Assembly: GCA_947453205.1 (NCBI GenBank)
Contig: CANGFT010000006.1
Coordinates: 1 to 64,000 of the forward strand
DNA length: 64,000 nt
Source of the DNA: Beijerinckiaceae bacterium
GTDB lineage: Bacteria; Pseudomonadota; Alphaproteobacteria; Rhizobiales; Beijerinckiaceae
Reading direction: 5' to 3'
The position numbers were made by a program, and so were the translations under genes. Positions 9,375-19,660 of this stretch are shown piece after piece; within the stretch, counting starts at the first letter, position 1, and each line of letters opens with the position of its first letter. Below the pieces are notes generated by a model. That model did no database searches. It was not told where the DNA came from and saw only the letters and a program-made list of their open reading frames with translations.

Positions 9375-12149
9375 ATGAAGCGACTTGCACGACTCTCGAC
9401 GGCCTGTCTGGCCATTTTCTCCCTGCTGGCCGAAACCATGGTCCCGGCTGTGGCCCAGATCGCGCCGCCCGGCCAGGCAGAGGCCCGTTTCGCCTTCGTC
9501 ATCGGCAATGACGGCTATGAAGCCGCGCCGCTGCCCAGCGCCGCCAATGACGCGGGCCTCGTGGCCGAGACCCTGCGCAGCGCCGGCTTCGACATCACCG
9601 GCGCCAGAAACCTCGATCAGGACACGTTCCGCGCCTCCTATCGCGAATTCGTCGAGAAGGTCGGCGCCGCCGGGCCGAACGCCGTCGCCGCCGTCTATCT
9701 CTCGGGCTTCGGGCTGCAGGTCGAAGGCGAGAATTATTTCGTGCCGGTCGGCAGCCGCGTGCAGCGTGACAGCGACGTCGCCATTCAGGCGATCCGCATC
9801 TCCGACCTGACCCGCGCCCTCAGCGGCCAGCCGGGCAAGGCCAACATCGTGATGCTGGACCTCGCCTATGACGGTCCCTTCGACAAGCAGGGACAACCGC
9901 TGGCGCCCGGCCTCGCCATCGTGGAGCCCGAGCCCAAGACGCTGATCGCCTTCAACACCGCGCCCGGCGCCTATGCGCCCATCCCCAGGGGCGACTATGG
10001 CCCCTATGCGCAGGCGGTCTCGGAGACCCTGCGCATCGCAGGACTGCCGGTCGATGATGTCTTCGCCCGTGTGCGCACCCGCACGGCCGAACTGACCAAG
10101 AGCACGCAGATCCCCTGGAACGCCAGCCGCATCGATCCGAACTATGAGCTGCTCGAGCGCGCCCCCGACGCGCCAGCCCTGCCGGCGACGCCCGCCCAGC
10201 GGCAGCAATCCCGCAGCCGTCCGATTCAGGACTTCACCGAGGCGGACGCCTATGCGGCGGCGCTCGACCGCGATTCCATCCAGGCCTATCAGGACTTCCT
10301 CGCGGTCTATCCCAACAGCCCCTACGCCAAGACCGTGCGCGGCCTGCTGGCGGCCCGGCGCGAGGCGCTGACCTGGCGGCGCACGGCCGTCGCCAATACG
10401 CCCAACGCCTATTGGTCCTATCTGGACCGCTACCCGCGCGGCCCCCATGCGACCGACGCGCGGCGTCGGCTGGCGCGGCTGGGCGCCCCTCTGACGCCCC
10501 CGTCAGGCTTTGACGCCATTTTCTATGAAGAGGCGCCGCCGCCGAGCTACGAGGCTTTCTACTTCGACGCGCCCGCCCCTTATTACTTCGACGACGACGG
10601 CCTGCCGCCGCCGCGCGTGGCCTTCATGCCGCCGCCGCCGCCGTGGTGGGCTCCCCCGCCGCCGCCGCCGCGTGATCTGTATCGCGACGAGATCTATTTC
10701 CTCCCGACGCCCTATGAGCCCCCGCCCCCCGTCTGGGTGCGCCCGCCCGCCTATGTGGCCGCGCCGCCCCGGCATCAGCATGACTCGGGCGGCGGCATCC
10801 TTCCCTATGTGGCGATTCCCGCCGCGCTGGCGGCTGGCATCGTCGCGGGCAAGATCATCAGCGACCGGCGCCGCGACTCCGGCGGACAGCGCCCGCAAGG
10901 CGGTCCCGGCGGATTCGGCGGCCAGCCCCCCGCCGGACAAGCGCCTGCAGGCCCGCCCGCAAGCGCGCGGCCTTTCATGCCGCCGGTGGCGACGCCCGCC
11001 CGGCCCATGACGCAGATCATCCAGCAGCAGGGTCAGGTGAGCGCGCCCGTGGCGCAGCCAGCGCAGCCGCAACCGCAGGCGCCCGGGCAGCTCCGTCCCG
11101 CCCTGCCCGGAACCTTCGGCGTTCCCGCGACGCCTGCGGCTCCGGGCGCTGGCGCTTCAGCACCGACCACGGCTCCTCAAACCCAGCCGCAACCGCAGGC
11201 GCCCGGCCTGCCCCGGCCTCCAGGCGCTCCGGGGGCGCCGACCACGCCGCCCACGCCCGGCGTTGGCGCTCCGCCGCCAGCGGGCGCCCTGCCGCGTCCA
11301 GCCCAGCCGGGAACGCCGCCTCCGGCGGTCGCCCCTCAGGCCCAGCCCCAGACGCCCCCGCCCGGCCTGCCCCGGCCTCCGGGCGCTCCAGCCGCGCCGA
11401 CGACGCCTCCCGCGCCCGGCGCTGGCGCTCCCCCGCCAGCAGGCGCCCTGCCGCGTCCAGCCCAGCCGGTGACGCCGCCTCCGGCGGTCGCTCCTCAGGC
11501 CCAGCCCCAGACGCCCCCGCCCGGCTTGCCGAGGCCTCCGGGCGCTCCGGCCGCGCCGACGACGCCTCCCACGCCCGGCGCTGGCGCTCCCCCGCCAGCA
11601 GGCGCCTTGCCGCGTCCAGCCCAGCCGGGAACCCCGCCTCCGGCGGTCCCCCCACAGGCCCAGCCCCAGTCGCCCCCGCCCGGCCTGCCAAGGCCGCCGG
11701 GAGCCACGCCGACCAGCCCTGCGCCATCCCCCGCACCCATGAGCGCGCCGCAACGCCCGGCCCCCACGAGCGCGCCGACGCAGCCAGCCCCGCCGCCCCA
11801 GCAACAGCAGCAGCAAATGCAAATGCAGCAACAGCAGCAGATGCAGGCCGAACAGCAACGCCGTGCGCAGGAGCAGCAACGCGCCATGGAGCAGCAGCGC
11901 GCCCAGCAGCAGCAGCAGGAGCAGCAACGACGCGCCCAGGAACAGCAGCGCGCCCAGGAACAACAGCGCGCCATGGAGCAACAACGCGCCCAACAGCAGC
12001 AGCAACAGATGCAGCAGCAACGCGCGATGGAGCAGCAGCGCCAGCAGCAAATGCAGCAACAACAACAGCAGCAGCAGCGCCAGCAGCAACAGCAGCCGCA
12101 GAGATCGCCCTATTGCGGCAATCCCGGCCAGCCAGCCTGCCCGCGCTGA
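9375..12149 (+). CDS. Caspase-fold (peptidase C14-like) protein with predicted inactive active site and a Pro/Gln-rich repetitive C-terminal region
   Basis: RFAFVIGNDGYEAAPLPSAANDAGLVAETLRSAGFDI...AAVYLSGFGLQVEGENYFVPVG...ANIVMLDLAYDGPF...LIAFNTAPGAYA matches the caspase p20 layout. A TPR/helical repeat, a TM segment (GGGILPYVAIPAALAAGIVAGKII) and a long P/Q tail follow. Confidence 0.85.
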   Translation: MKRLARLSTACLAIFSLLAETMVPAVAQIAPPGQAEARFAFVIGNDGYEAAPLPSAANDAGLVAETLRSAGFDITGARNLDQDTFRASYREFVEKVGAAGPNAVAAVYLSGFGLQVEGENYFVPVGSRVQRDSDVAIQAIRISDLTRALSGQPGKANIVMLDLAYDGPFDKQGQPLAPGLAIVEPEPKTLIAFNTAPGAYAPIPRGDYGPYAQAVSETLRIAGLPVDDVFARVRTRTAELTKSTQIPWNASRIDPNYELLERAPDAPALPATPAQRQQSRSRPIQDFTEADAYAAALDRDSIQAYQDFLAVYPNSPYAKTVRGLLAARREALTWRRTAVANTPNAYWSYLDRYPRGPHATDARRRLARLGAPLTPPSGFDAIFYEEAPPPSYEAFYFDAPAPYYFDDDGLPPPRVAFMPPPPPWWAPPPPPPRDLYRDEIYFLPTPYEPPPPVWVRPPAYVAAPPRHQHDSGGGILPYVAIPAALAAGIVAGKIISDRRRDSGGQRPQGGPGGFGGQPPAGQAPAGPPASARPFMPPVATPARPMTQIIQQQGQVSAPVAQPAQPQPQAPGQLRPALPGTFGVPATPAAPGAGASAPTTAPQTQPQPQAPGLPRPPGAPGAPTTPPTPGVGAPPPAGALPRPAQPGTPPPAVAPQAQPQTPPPGLPRPPGAPAAPTTPPAPGAGAPPPAGALPRPAQPVTPPPAVAPQAQPQTPPPGLPRPPGAPAAPTTPPTPGAGAPPPAGALPRPAQPGTPPPAVPPQAQPQSPPPGLPRPPGATPTSPAPSPAPMSAPQRPAPTSAPTQPAPPPQQQQQQMQMQQQQQMQAEQQRRAQEQQRAMEQQRAQQQQQEQQRRAQEQQRAQEQQRAMEQQRAQQQQQQMQQQRAMEQQRQQQMQQQQQQQQRQQQQQPQRSPYCGNPGQPACPR
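11205..11720 (+). repeat. 159-bp in-frame tandem repeat (three full copies plus a partial fourth)
   Basis: Units starting GLPRPPGA at 11205, 11364, 11523 and 11682 are spaced exactly 159 bp. 53-aa unit GLPRPPGAPAAPTTPPxPGAGAPPPAGALPRPAQPxTPPPAVAPQAQPQTPPP. Confidence 0.93.
11800..12105 (+). repeat. CAG/CAA (poly-Gln) low-complexity tract with QQRAMEQQRAQ/QEQQRAQ subrepeats
   Basis: Runs of cagcagcag/caacag encoding QQQQQQMQMQQQQQMQ... and repeated EQQRAMEQQRAQ. Confidence 0.9.
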
Positions 12150-12164
12150 GGCTGCCCAAAATGC

Positions 12165-12192
12165 AAAACGCGGCCTGCGAGGGCCGCGTTTT
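12165..12192. terminator. Bidirectional rho-independent terminator
   Basis: AAAACGCGGCC-tgcgag-GGCCGCGTTTT, 11-bp stem between convergent genes. Confidence 0.88.
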
Positions 12193-12213
12193 CGTTTGAT
12201 CTATATCGAGGCC

Positions 12214-13080
12214 CTACTTCAACCGCGCCAGCAGGCTAGACGTGTCCCAGCGTCCGCCTCCGAGCTTCTGCACCTCGGCGTAGAACTGGTCGACGAGCGC
12301 GGTGACGGGCAGCTGCGCGCCGTTGCGGCGGGCCTCTTCAAGGCAGATCGACAGATCCTTGCGCATCCAGTCGACGGCGAAGCCGAAGTCGAACTTCCCC
12401 TCGTTCATGGTGCGGTGGCGGTTCTCCATCTGCCAGGACTGGGCCGCGCCCTTGGAGATGACCTCGATCACAGCCTCCACATCAAGCCCGGCCTTCTGCG
12501 CGAAATGCACGCCTTCGGAGAGCGCCTGCACGAGGCCGCCGATGCAGATCTGGTTGACCATCTTGGTGAGCTGCCCCGCGCCCGAAGGGCCCATGAGGCG
12601 ACAGGCGCGGGCGAAGGCCGCGATGACGGGTTCGGCCTTTTCATAGACCGGCGCATCGCCGCCGCACATGACCGTCAGCACGCCATTCTCGGCGCCCGCC
12701 TGCCCGCCCGAAACCGGCGCGTCGATGAAGCCGAAGCCAGCCGCGCTGGCCGCGCCGTGAAGCTCGCGCGCCACATCGGCGGAGGCGGTGGTGTGGTCGA
12801 CGAAGATGGCGCCTTTCGCCATGCCCGCGAAGGCGCCGTCCGCGCCAATCGTCACCTGCCTGAGGTCATCGTCATTTCCGACGCAGGCGAAGACCATGTC
12901 CTGCCCTTCGGCCGCCGCGCGCGGCGTGGCGGCGGCGCGCCCGCCAAATTGCGCGGCCCAGGCCTGCGCCTTGGCGGCGGTGCGGTTGTAGACCGTCACC
13001 TCATGCCCGCCCTTGACCCTGAGATGCCCCGCCATGGGATAGCCCATGACCCCGAGCCCGATGAATGCGACCTTGGCCAT
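12214..13080 (-). CDS. NAD(P)-dependent oxidoreductase, 3-hydroxyisobutyrate dehydrogenase/tartronate semialdehyde reductase family
   Basis: MAKVAFIGLGVMGYPMAGHL Rossmann start; IDAPVSGGQAGAENGVLTVMCGG signature; catalytic K region GAGQLTKMVNQI. Confidence 0.9.
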   Translation of the reverse strand: MAKVAFIGLGVMGYPMAGHLRVKGGHEVTVYNRTAAKAQAWAAQFGGRAAATPRAAAEGQDMVFACVGNDDDLRQVTIGADGAFAGMAKGAIFVDHTTASADVARELHGAASAAGFGFIDAPVSGGQAGAENGVLTVMCGGDAPVYEKAEPVIAAFARACRLMGPSGAGQLTKMVNQICIGGLVQALSEGVHFAQKAGLDVEAVIEVISKGAAQSWQMENRHRTMNEGKFDFGFAVDWMRKDLSICLEEARRNGAQLPVTALVDQFYAEVQKLGGGRWDTSSLLARLK

Positions 13081-13129
13081 ATCCGCCCCTCCAGTTGAGA
13101 GGCGGACTTCCCATAAAGGGGGCGCGGCT

Positions 13130-13777
13130 TCAAGGGGCGGGCGCCAAAGCCTCCCGCACGGCCGCACACAACTCCGGCACAAGCTCCGCCTCGAACCATG
13201 GGTTGCGCTTGAGCCAGCCGCTGTTGCGCCAGGAGGGATGGGGCAGCGGGATCAGGCGCGGGCTGGAGGCAGCGAAATCGCGCCAGCGCCGCACAAGCCC
13301 CGTCATGCCCTCGCCCTTGATCCGCTCATGGCCGAGGCGGCGCAGGTGATAGGCCTGAGCATGGGAGCCCACGACCAGAATGGTCTCGATCCCGGGCGCC
13401 AGCGCGAAGAGCGCGTCATGCCATGCCGCCCGGCACTCGGGACGCGGCGGCAGGTCGCTTCCCGCCGCGTCGAGGCCGGGAAAGCAAAAGCCCATCGGCG
13501 CGATGGCGATGCGGGAGACATCGTAGAAAGCCGCCCGGTCGATCCCCATCCAGCCGCGCAGCCGCTCGCCGGACGGATCGTCAAAGGGAAGCCCCGAGCG
13601 ATGCACCCGCACGCCCGGCGCCTGACCCGCGATCAGCAGGCGCGCCGTGGATGAGAACCGCACCACCGGGCGCGGCTCATGCGCCAGAGGCGCGCCTTTC
13701 GGCGCATCGCGGCACAGGCGGCAGGCGGCGATGCGCGCCAGAAGGGCGTCGAGATCCGGGGCGGGGTTGGCCGGCAT
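13130..13777 (-). CDS. Uracil-DNA glycosylase superfamily protein
   Basis: CRLCRDAPKG; LLIAGQAPGVRVHRSGLPFDDPSGERLRGWMGI; PLPHPSWRN. Confidence 0.8.
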   Translation of the reverse strand: MPANPAPDLDALLARIAACRLCRDAPKGAPLAHEPRPVVRFSSTARLLIAGQAPGVRVHRSGLPFDDPSGERLRGWMGIDRAAFYDVSRIAIAPMGFCFPGLDAAGSDLPPRPECRAAWHDALFALAPGIETILVVGSHAQAYHLRRLGHERIKGEGMTGLVRRWRDFAASSPRLIPLPHPSWRNSGWLKRNPWFEAELVPELCAAVREALAPAP

Positions 13778-13867
13778 GCCCCCTGCCTAGACCCGCCGGG
13801 CAAGGGGCGCAACAGGGCGCTTCCGTTCGCGCCGGGCCGCGCTATGTTGAGGGCAGGAGGACGCGCC

Positions 13868-15409
13868 ATGAGGCTCGACGCACTGGTTCAAAGGATCGCT
13901 TGCGCAGCTCTGGGCATGGCGCTCGCCATGGCGCCGCTGCAGGCGCAGGAGACGCAGGCGCCCGAGCAGCCTGCGCAAAGCCAGCCCCCCGGACAAAGGC
14001 GCGCCGCCGAACAGCGCCAAGCAGGCGAGGGCCTGCCGCGCCTGCCCGCCGACGCCACGACCCGGCACAAGATCGATCTGCCGGGCCGCAGCATCTCCTT
14101 CAAGGCGACCGCCGGAACCCTTCGCCTCTTCGACGCCAACAGCGGCGCGCCCCATGCGGACATGGCCTTCATCGCCTACGCCAAAGAGGGCGCGGAGGCC
14201 GGCAGGCGCCCGGTCACCTTCGTCTTCAACGGCGGCCCCGGCTACGCCTCCGCCTGGCTGCAGCTGGGCGCGCTCGGGCCCTGGCGGCTCGATATGACGG
14301 GAGACGCCGCGCGGCCCTCGGCGCCGCCCACGCTCGAACCCAACGCCGAGACCTGGCTCGACTTCACCGATCTCGTCTTTCTCGATCCGGCGGGCACAGG
14401 CTACAGCCGCATTCTCGGCGGCGACGAGGTGCGCAAATCCCTCTGGAGCACCAATGGGGACGTCAATTCGCTCGCGGTGACCATCCGCCGCTGGGTGCAG
14501 GCGAACGGGCGCGAAGCCTCGCCAAAATTCATTCTGGGCGAAAGCTATGGCGGCTTCCGCGCGCCCAAGATCGCCCATGTCCTGCAGACCGATCAGGGGG
14601 TGGGGGTGAGCGGGCTTGTGCTGGTCTCCCCCGTGCTCGATTTCGCGCGCTTCAACGCCTCGGGTTCGGTGCTGTCGCAAGTGGCGCGCCTGCCCTCCTT
14701 CGCGGCCACCGCCCGCGAGCGCAAGGGCCCGATCACCCGCGCGAGCCTGCGGGATGTGGAGGCCTACGCCACCGGCGATTTCCTTTCCGATCTCATGAAA
14801 GGCGTGAATGACGCTGCGGCGCTCGACCGCCTGTCCCGCAGGGTGGCCGACCTGACGGGGCTCGACCCTGCCATCGTGCGCCGCCTTGGCGGGCGCGTGC
14901 CTGCGGAGATCTTCGCCCGCGAGATCAACCGCGCGGAGGGGCTGGTGTCCAGCATGTATGACGGCAACGCCAGGGGGCTAGACCCGAACCCCTTCTCGCC
15001 CCGCAACACCGCCGAAGACCAGTTGCGCCTCGGCCTGCATGCGCCGATCACGCAGGCCATGGTCGATCTTTACCGCACGCGGCTTAACTGGGTGGTGGAG
15101 AACGGGCGCTACCAGTTCCAGAACGAACAGGCCGGGCGCCAATGGGACCGTGGCCACAATCCCGAAGCGGTGAGCGACCTGCGCAGCGCCATGGCGCTCG
15201 ACCCGAGGATGGGCGTCCTCATCACCCACGGCCTCACCGACCTCGTGACCCCCTATTTCGAAACCCGCATGGTCCTCGACCAGATCCCGACGACCGGCTC
15301 GCCAGAGCGGTTGCGGTTCGAAGTCTATGCGGGCGGGCATATGTTTTATGCGCGGGACGAGGCGCGCAGAATGTTTCGGGCGGATGGGGAGCGGTTGATG
15401 GGGAGGTGA
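13868..15409 (+). CDS. Peptidase S10-like serine carboxypeptidase family protein
   Basis: VTFVFNGGPGYASAWLQLGALGP; FLDPAGTGYSR; FILGESYGGFRAPKIAH; C-terminal GGHMFYAR. Signal peptide at the chosen start. Confidence 0.85.
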   Translation: MRLDALVQRIACAALGMALAMAPLQAQETQAPEQPAQSQPPGQRRAAEQRQAGEGLPRLPADATTRHKIDLPGRSISFKATAGTLRLFDANSGAPHADMAFIAYAKEGAEAGRRPVTFVFNGGPGYASAWLQLGALGPWRLDMTGDAARPSAPPTLEPNAETWLDFTDLVFLDPAGTGYSRILGGDEVRKSLWSTNGDVNSLAVTIRRWVQANGREASPKFILGESYGGFRAPKIAHVLQTDQGVGVSGLVLVSPVLDFARFNASGSVLSQVARLPSFAATARERKGPITRASLRDVEAYATGDFLSDLMKGVNDAAALDRLSRRVADLTGLDPAIVRRLGGRVPAEIFAREINRAEGLVSSMYDGNARGLDPNPFSPRNTAEDQLRLGLHAPITQAMVDLYRTRLNWVVENGRYQFQNEQAGRQWDRGHNPEAVSDLRSAMALDPRMGVLITHGLTDLVTPYFETRMVLDQIPTTGSPERLRFEVYAGGHMFYARDEARRMFRADGERLMGR

Positions 15410-15436
15410 CGACCAAGGCGCTCTGGAGAAGCTCCC

Positions 15437-15925
15437 CTACAACGGAAGCGGACTTCGCAGCTTCACCGACCCCATCACCATATGCGAGGTCACCGATTTG
15501 ATGGCTATTGATTTTATCAACCGAGCATAAAACCGGTCATAGGCGGCCGTATCGGCAACGGCGACTTGCAGCATGAAATCAAATTGGCCAGCTAAACGAT
15601 GCGCTTCGATCACCTCAGGCAGCGAAGAAAGCGCCTGGGCGAATTTCTCCAGCGACTCTGGCGCATGTTCGACCGCCTCCAGGAAGACAAGAACGGTCAG
15701 CCCCAGGCCGACGCTCGCAGGATCGAGGATCGCGACGCGGCCTCTTATGACGCCTTCACGCTCCAACTTCTTAATTCGGTTCCAGCATGGGGTCTGACTG
15801 AGCCCGACTTGAGCAGCGATTTCCGCGATGGGAGTCTCCGCATTTTTTTGCAGGAGACCCAATATGCGGCGGTCGATGGCGTCCAGCGCCACTGGCCTCG
15901 CCTCAGATGACATAGTCTGGCTCAT
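15437..15925 (-). CDS. Lrp/AsnC family transcriptional regulator
   Basis: [56 protein letters not shown] plus an AsnC ligand domain. Start overlaps the ssuB 3' end. Confidence 0.92.
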   Translation of the reverse strand: MSQTMSSEARPVALDAIDRRILGLLQKNAETPIAEIAAQVGLSQTPCWNRIKKLEREGVIRGRVAILDPASVGLGLTVLVFLEAVEHAPESLEKFAQALSSLPEVIEAHRLAGQFDFMLQVAVADTAAYDRFYARLIKSIAIKSVTSHMVMGSVKLRSPLPL

Positions 15926-16700
15926 GCGCGTCTTCTCGCAAAAGATACGAAAGGATCTGCTCCTCCAGTCGGGCGAGCTCAACAGCGCCGCGCCGACGGG
16001 GGCGCGGGGTGTCGATGCAGAGATCGAGACTGATCTTGCCATCCTCGATCATGACGATCCGATCCGCAAGGGTCAGGGCTTCAGCCACGTCATGGGTTAC
16101 AAGAATTGCGGTGAAGCCAAGCCGCAGCCATGCTTGCTCAAGCAACTTCTGCATTTCGATGCGGGTCAGCGCATCCAGCGCGCCAAGCGGCTCATCCAGC
16201 GCCAACAGGCGCGGACGGCTGACCAGCGCGCGAGCGAGCGCAACCCTTTGCCGTTGGCCGCCGGACAGGATCGAGGGCCAATCCTGCGCTCGACTTCCAA
16301 GACCAACGGAGGCTAGCGCAAGCCTTGCGCGCTCCCGCCCCTTGGGCGTCCTGCCGTCGGCGCCCAAACCCACCTCCACATTTGGCAGAACGCGCGCCCA
16401 GGGCAAAAGCCTTGGCTCCTGGAACATCACGCGTGTCTGAACGCGCCGGTCCACCCCGTGTCCAAGGGTGATCTCGCCAGCATCGGGCTGGTCGAGATCA
16501 GCCAACAACCGCAGCAAAGTGCTCTTGCCGCAGCCGCTGCGCCCGACAATGGCCAGAAATTGTCCGGCCGGAACGAACACATCGAGGTTCGACAGGACGC
16601 TGGTTTCACCAAACGCTTTGCTGATATGGCGGGCGTTCAGCGGAAGACCGAGCCTGTCCTGGCGCGAAACGTCCGGGATCGTCGCAGGCGCGTGGCTCAT
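15903..16700 (-). CDS. ssuB: Aliphatic sulfonate ABC transporter ATP-binding protein
   Basis: [60 protein letters not shown]; located with ssuC, ssuD and ssuA. Confidence 0.9.
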   Translation of the reverse strand: MSHAPATIPDVSRQDRLGLPLNARHISKAFGETSVLSNLDVFVPAGQFLAIVGRSGCGKSTLLRLLADLDQPDAGEITLGHGVDRRVQTRVMFQEPRLLPWARVLPNVEVGLGADGRTPKGRERARLALASVGLGSRAQDWPSILSGGQRQRVALARALVSRPRLLALDEPLGALDALTRIEMQKLLEQAWLRLGFTAILVTHDVAEALTLADRIVMIEDGKISLDLCIDTPRPRRRGAVELARLEEQILSYLLREDAHEPDYVI

Positions 16701-17533
16701 TGCGAAAGGCTCCTGTAGGCAGGGTTCCACGACAGGCACAGGCGCTCCAAAAAACGCGCCGTCGAATCCGCCAGCTTTCCGAATAAGGCGTAGACGAGAA
16801 TGGCGAAGACCACGACATCCACGCGCATGAATTCACGCGCATGCATGGCCATGTAACCGATGCCTGAATTCGCGGCGATGGTTTCAGCCACGATCAGCGT
16901 CAGCCACATCACGCCGAGCCCATAACGAATCCCGACGAAGATTGACGGCAAGGCGCCGGGGAAGATGATCCTGCCGAACAGATCGCTCCGCGACATTCCA
17001 TAGGATCGGCCCATCTCGATCAGTTGCGGATCAACGTTACGGACGCCATGCAGAGTGTTGATGTAGATTGGGAAGAAAACGCCGAGGGCGACGAGGAAAA
17101 GCTTCGCCTCCTCATCAATGCCAAACCACAATATGACCAGAGGCACGAGCGCCAGATGGGGTATGTTGCGCACCATCTGCAATGTGGTGTCCGTGAGATC
17201 CGCGCTCAGGCGCGAGAGCCCATTTGCGAGTCCCAAAGCAAAGCCGAAGCCTCCGCCAATAAGGAACCCGGTTGCGGCGCGCAGCGCGCTGACCTCTATG
17301 TTTTGCGCCAATTCGCCGCTTTGCGTCAGCTTCCATGCAGCAGCCAGCACATCTGCGGGGTTTGGCAATATTGTGGGCGGAATCCACCCCAAGGCGCCGC
17401 CGCCCTGCCACAGCAGCAAGAGGGCGACCGGAAGCAACCAAGGCGACACGCCGCCTGCCAGCGGTTTATGCCTGCGAGGACGCAGCGCGCGCGCAGAAGC
17501 GCCTTCCTCTTTTTGGATTGAAATCGCGGTCAT
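16697..17533 (-). CDS. ssuC: Aliphatic sulfonate ABC transporter permease
   Basis: Multi-[40 protein letters not shown], typical SsuC/TauC. Confidence 0.9.
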   Translation of the reverse strand: MTAISIQKEEGASARALRPRRHKPLAGGVSPWLLPVALLLLWQGGGALGWIPPTILPNPADVLAAAWKLTQSGELAQNIEVSALRAATGFLIGGGFGFALGLANGLSRLSADLTDTTLQMVRNIPHLALVPLVILWFGIDEEAKLFLVALGVFFPIYINTLHGVRNVDPQLIEMGRSYGMSRSDLFGRIIFPGALPSIFVGIRYGLGVMWLTLIVAETIAANSGIGYMAMHAREFMRVDVVVFAILVYALFGKLADSTARFLERLCLSWNPAYRSLSQ

Positions 17534-17540
17534 CTGGTCC

Positions 17541-18695
17541 TCACGAAGCCGAAATGCGCACGCCTGTGCCGCTGGTTCCAAATTCGACTGACGATGGACC
17601 ATGCAGGATCTTGTCATTCTGGTTGATCCCGAGTTCGGGAAACAGCAATTCTGCGACCTGATAGGCTTCTTCAAGATGCGGATAGCCAGACCCGATGATC
17701 GTTTCGATCCCGAGGTCTTGATATTCGCGCAAGCGTTTGGCGACGGTCCCGGGATCGCCGACCAGCGCCGTGCCTGCACCGCCGCGCACGAGGCCCACGC
17801 CAGCCCATAAGTTTGGCGCGATCACCAGATTGTCCCGACGACCCGCACCGTGCAAGGCGCTCATGCGATGCTGCCCGATCGAATCAGATTCATCGGCGAA
17901 TTTCGCCTGCGCTTGGGCGATCACGTCATCGGAGAGATTTGCGATCAGGCGATCCGCTGCTGCCCATGCCTCGTCTTCGGTTTCGCGCACGATGAAATGA
18001 AGCCGCAGACCAAACCGCACCTTCCGTCCATGCGCCTTGGCCCGAAGGCGCACCTTTTCAATTTTCTGGGCGACCTGATCGAGCGGCTCGCCCCAGGTGA
18101 GATAGACATCGACATGTTCGCCCGCAACATCCAGCGCAGGATCTGATGAGCCGCCGAACCACACAGGGAAATGCTGTTGCTGCGGGCGAAATGCGAGTTG
18201 CGCGCCTTTGACCCTCACATGCTCACCCTCGAAATTGACCTTGCGACCGGAGAGAAGGCTGTTGAACACCGTAAGAAATTCGGCGGTGTGTTTGTAGCGT
18301 TCATCATGAGGAAGAAAGATGCCGTCTCCCGCCAGCTCTCCAGGGTTGCCCCCAGTCACGATATTGACGAGGAAGCGGCCGTTGCTGATCCGATCTATCG
18401 CCGCAGCTTGCCTTGCGAAATAGGTGGGCGAGGCGACGCCGGGGCGCAAAGCGGCAAGAAAACGAAGACGCTGCGTATGGGGCGCCAAAGCTGCCGCAAC
18501 GCTCCATGGGTCATCGCAATTCTTTCCCGTGGGCAGCAACACGCCGCCAAACCCGAGCCGATCGACCGCTTGAGCGATCTCTTTCAGATAAGCAAAGTCC
18601 GGCGCGCGATTGCGTTTCTCGCTGCCCAGATAGCTACCATCGCCGCTGACGGGAATGAACCAGAAAAAGTCGAGTGGCTTGACGTTGACGCTCAT
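17541..18695 (-). CDS. ssuD: FMNH2-dependent alkanesulfonate monooxygenase
   Basis: [50 protein letters not shown]...[24 protein letters not shown]. Confidence 0.95.
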   Translation of the reverse strand: MSVNVKPLDFFWFIPVSGDGSYLGSEKRNRAPDFAYLKEIAQAVDRLGFGGVLLPTGKNCDDPWSVAAALAPHTQRLRFLAALRPGVASPTYFARQAAAIDRISNGRFLVNIVTGGNPGELAGDGIFLPHDERYKHTAEFLTVFNSLLSGRKVNFEGEHVRVKGAQLAFRPQQQHFPVWFGGSSDPALDVAGEHVDVYLTWGEPLDQVAQKIEKVRLRAKAHGRKVRFGLRLHFIVRETEDEAWAAADRLIANLSDDVIAQAQAKFADESDSIGQHRMSALHGAGRRDNLVIAPNLWAGVGLVRGGAGTALVGDPGTVAKRLREYQDLGIETIIGSGYPHLEEAYQVAELLFPELGINQNDKILHGPSSVEFGTSGTGVRISAS

Positions 18696-18712
18696 GGCTT
18701 TGCTCCGTTCAG

Positions 18713-19660
18713 TCAGGTGTTGGGGGTCCAGGTCCAGACGATGTCGCGGACCTTGATTGGGGCCGGGATGAGCTCAAGCTTGTGGAAGCGATCCGCAATG
18801 GCCTGCTGCTCCGCGATCACGTCCTCATTCACCGGCGCGATCACAAATTCGCTGCGGGAGATGGTCTTGGCCTGAATCTCTTTTGGAATTCCGGTCGCCT
18901 GGGCGAAGAGCTCTGCGGCTTGCCCGCGATTGTCGCTGGTCCAGCGGCTGGCCTTGGCGATCTCTTCATTCACTGCGCCGACGATGTGAGGATATTTCGT
19001 CGTGAAATCACGGTTCGCGAGGTAGTAGGAGTTTTGCCGCACGATATCGGCGGCGGTGGCGAGGATCTTCGTTCCCGGCTGCGCCTCGGCGATGGCGAAA
19101 TAGGGGTCCCAGATTGTCCAGGCGTCGATGGAGCCGCGCGTGAAGGCGGCCGCCGCATCCGCTGGCTGCAGATAGACCGCCGTGATGTCGGCATACTGCA
19201 GGCCCGCTTTCTCAAGGGCTGCGATGGTCACGTTATGCGCGCTCGACGCCTTGGTGAAAGCGACTTTCCTGCCTTTTAGCTCGGCGAGCCCGCGAATGGG
19301 CGAACCCTCCTTGATAAGGATGGCGCTCGTCGATCCGGCCGAGGGCTGAACGGCCACATAAAGGAGATTGGCGCGCGCGGCCTGCGCAAAAATGGGGGGA
19401 GAGTCGCCGGTCGTTCCATAGTCGATGGCGCCTGCGTTCAACGCCTCGAGCAGCGGCGGACCGGAAGAGAATTCGACAAACTTCACCTCCATGCCAAGCG
19501 GAGCGAAGCGCGTCTCGAAAAGCTTCTGCTGTTTGGCGATAAGCAGCACGCCATTCTTTTGATAGCCGATGCGCAGTTGTTTGGGCGCTTGCGTCGTTTG
19601 GGCCAAAGCGGGGATGGCGACAGCGGAGGCCAGAAGGGCCAGGATGTCTCTGCGGTTCAT
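18713..19660 (-). CDS. ssuA: Aliphatic sulfonate substrate-binding protein
   Basis: Signal peptide; [67 protein letters not shown]. Confidence 0.93.
   Translation of the reverse strand: MNRRDILALLASAVAIPALAQTTQAPKQLRIGYQKNGVLLIAKQQKLFETRFAPLGMEVKFVEFSSGPPLLEALNAGAIDYGTTGDSPPIFAQAARANLLYVAVQPSAGSTSAILIKEGSPIRGLAELKGRKVAFTKASSAHNVTIAALEKAGLQYADITAVYLQPADAAAAFTRGSIDAWTIWDPYFAIAEAQPGTKILATAADIVRQNSYYLANRDFTTKYPHIVGAVNEEIAKASRWTSDNRGQAAELFAQATGIPKEIQAKTISRSEFVIAPVNEDVIAEQQAIADRFHKLELIPAPIKVRDIVWTWTPNT

Noticed and set aside
11017-12159. 380-aa minus-strand ORF (and 310-aa ORF 11157..12089) over the caspase-like tail
   Set aside because: Shadow ORFs produced by GC-rich repetitive codons. Composition is poly-Ala/Arg/Leu with no domain, opposite a well-supported CDS.
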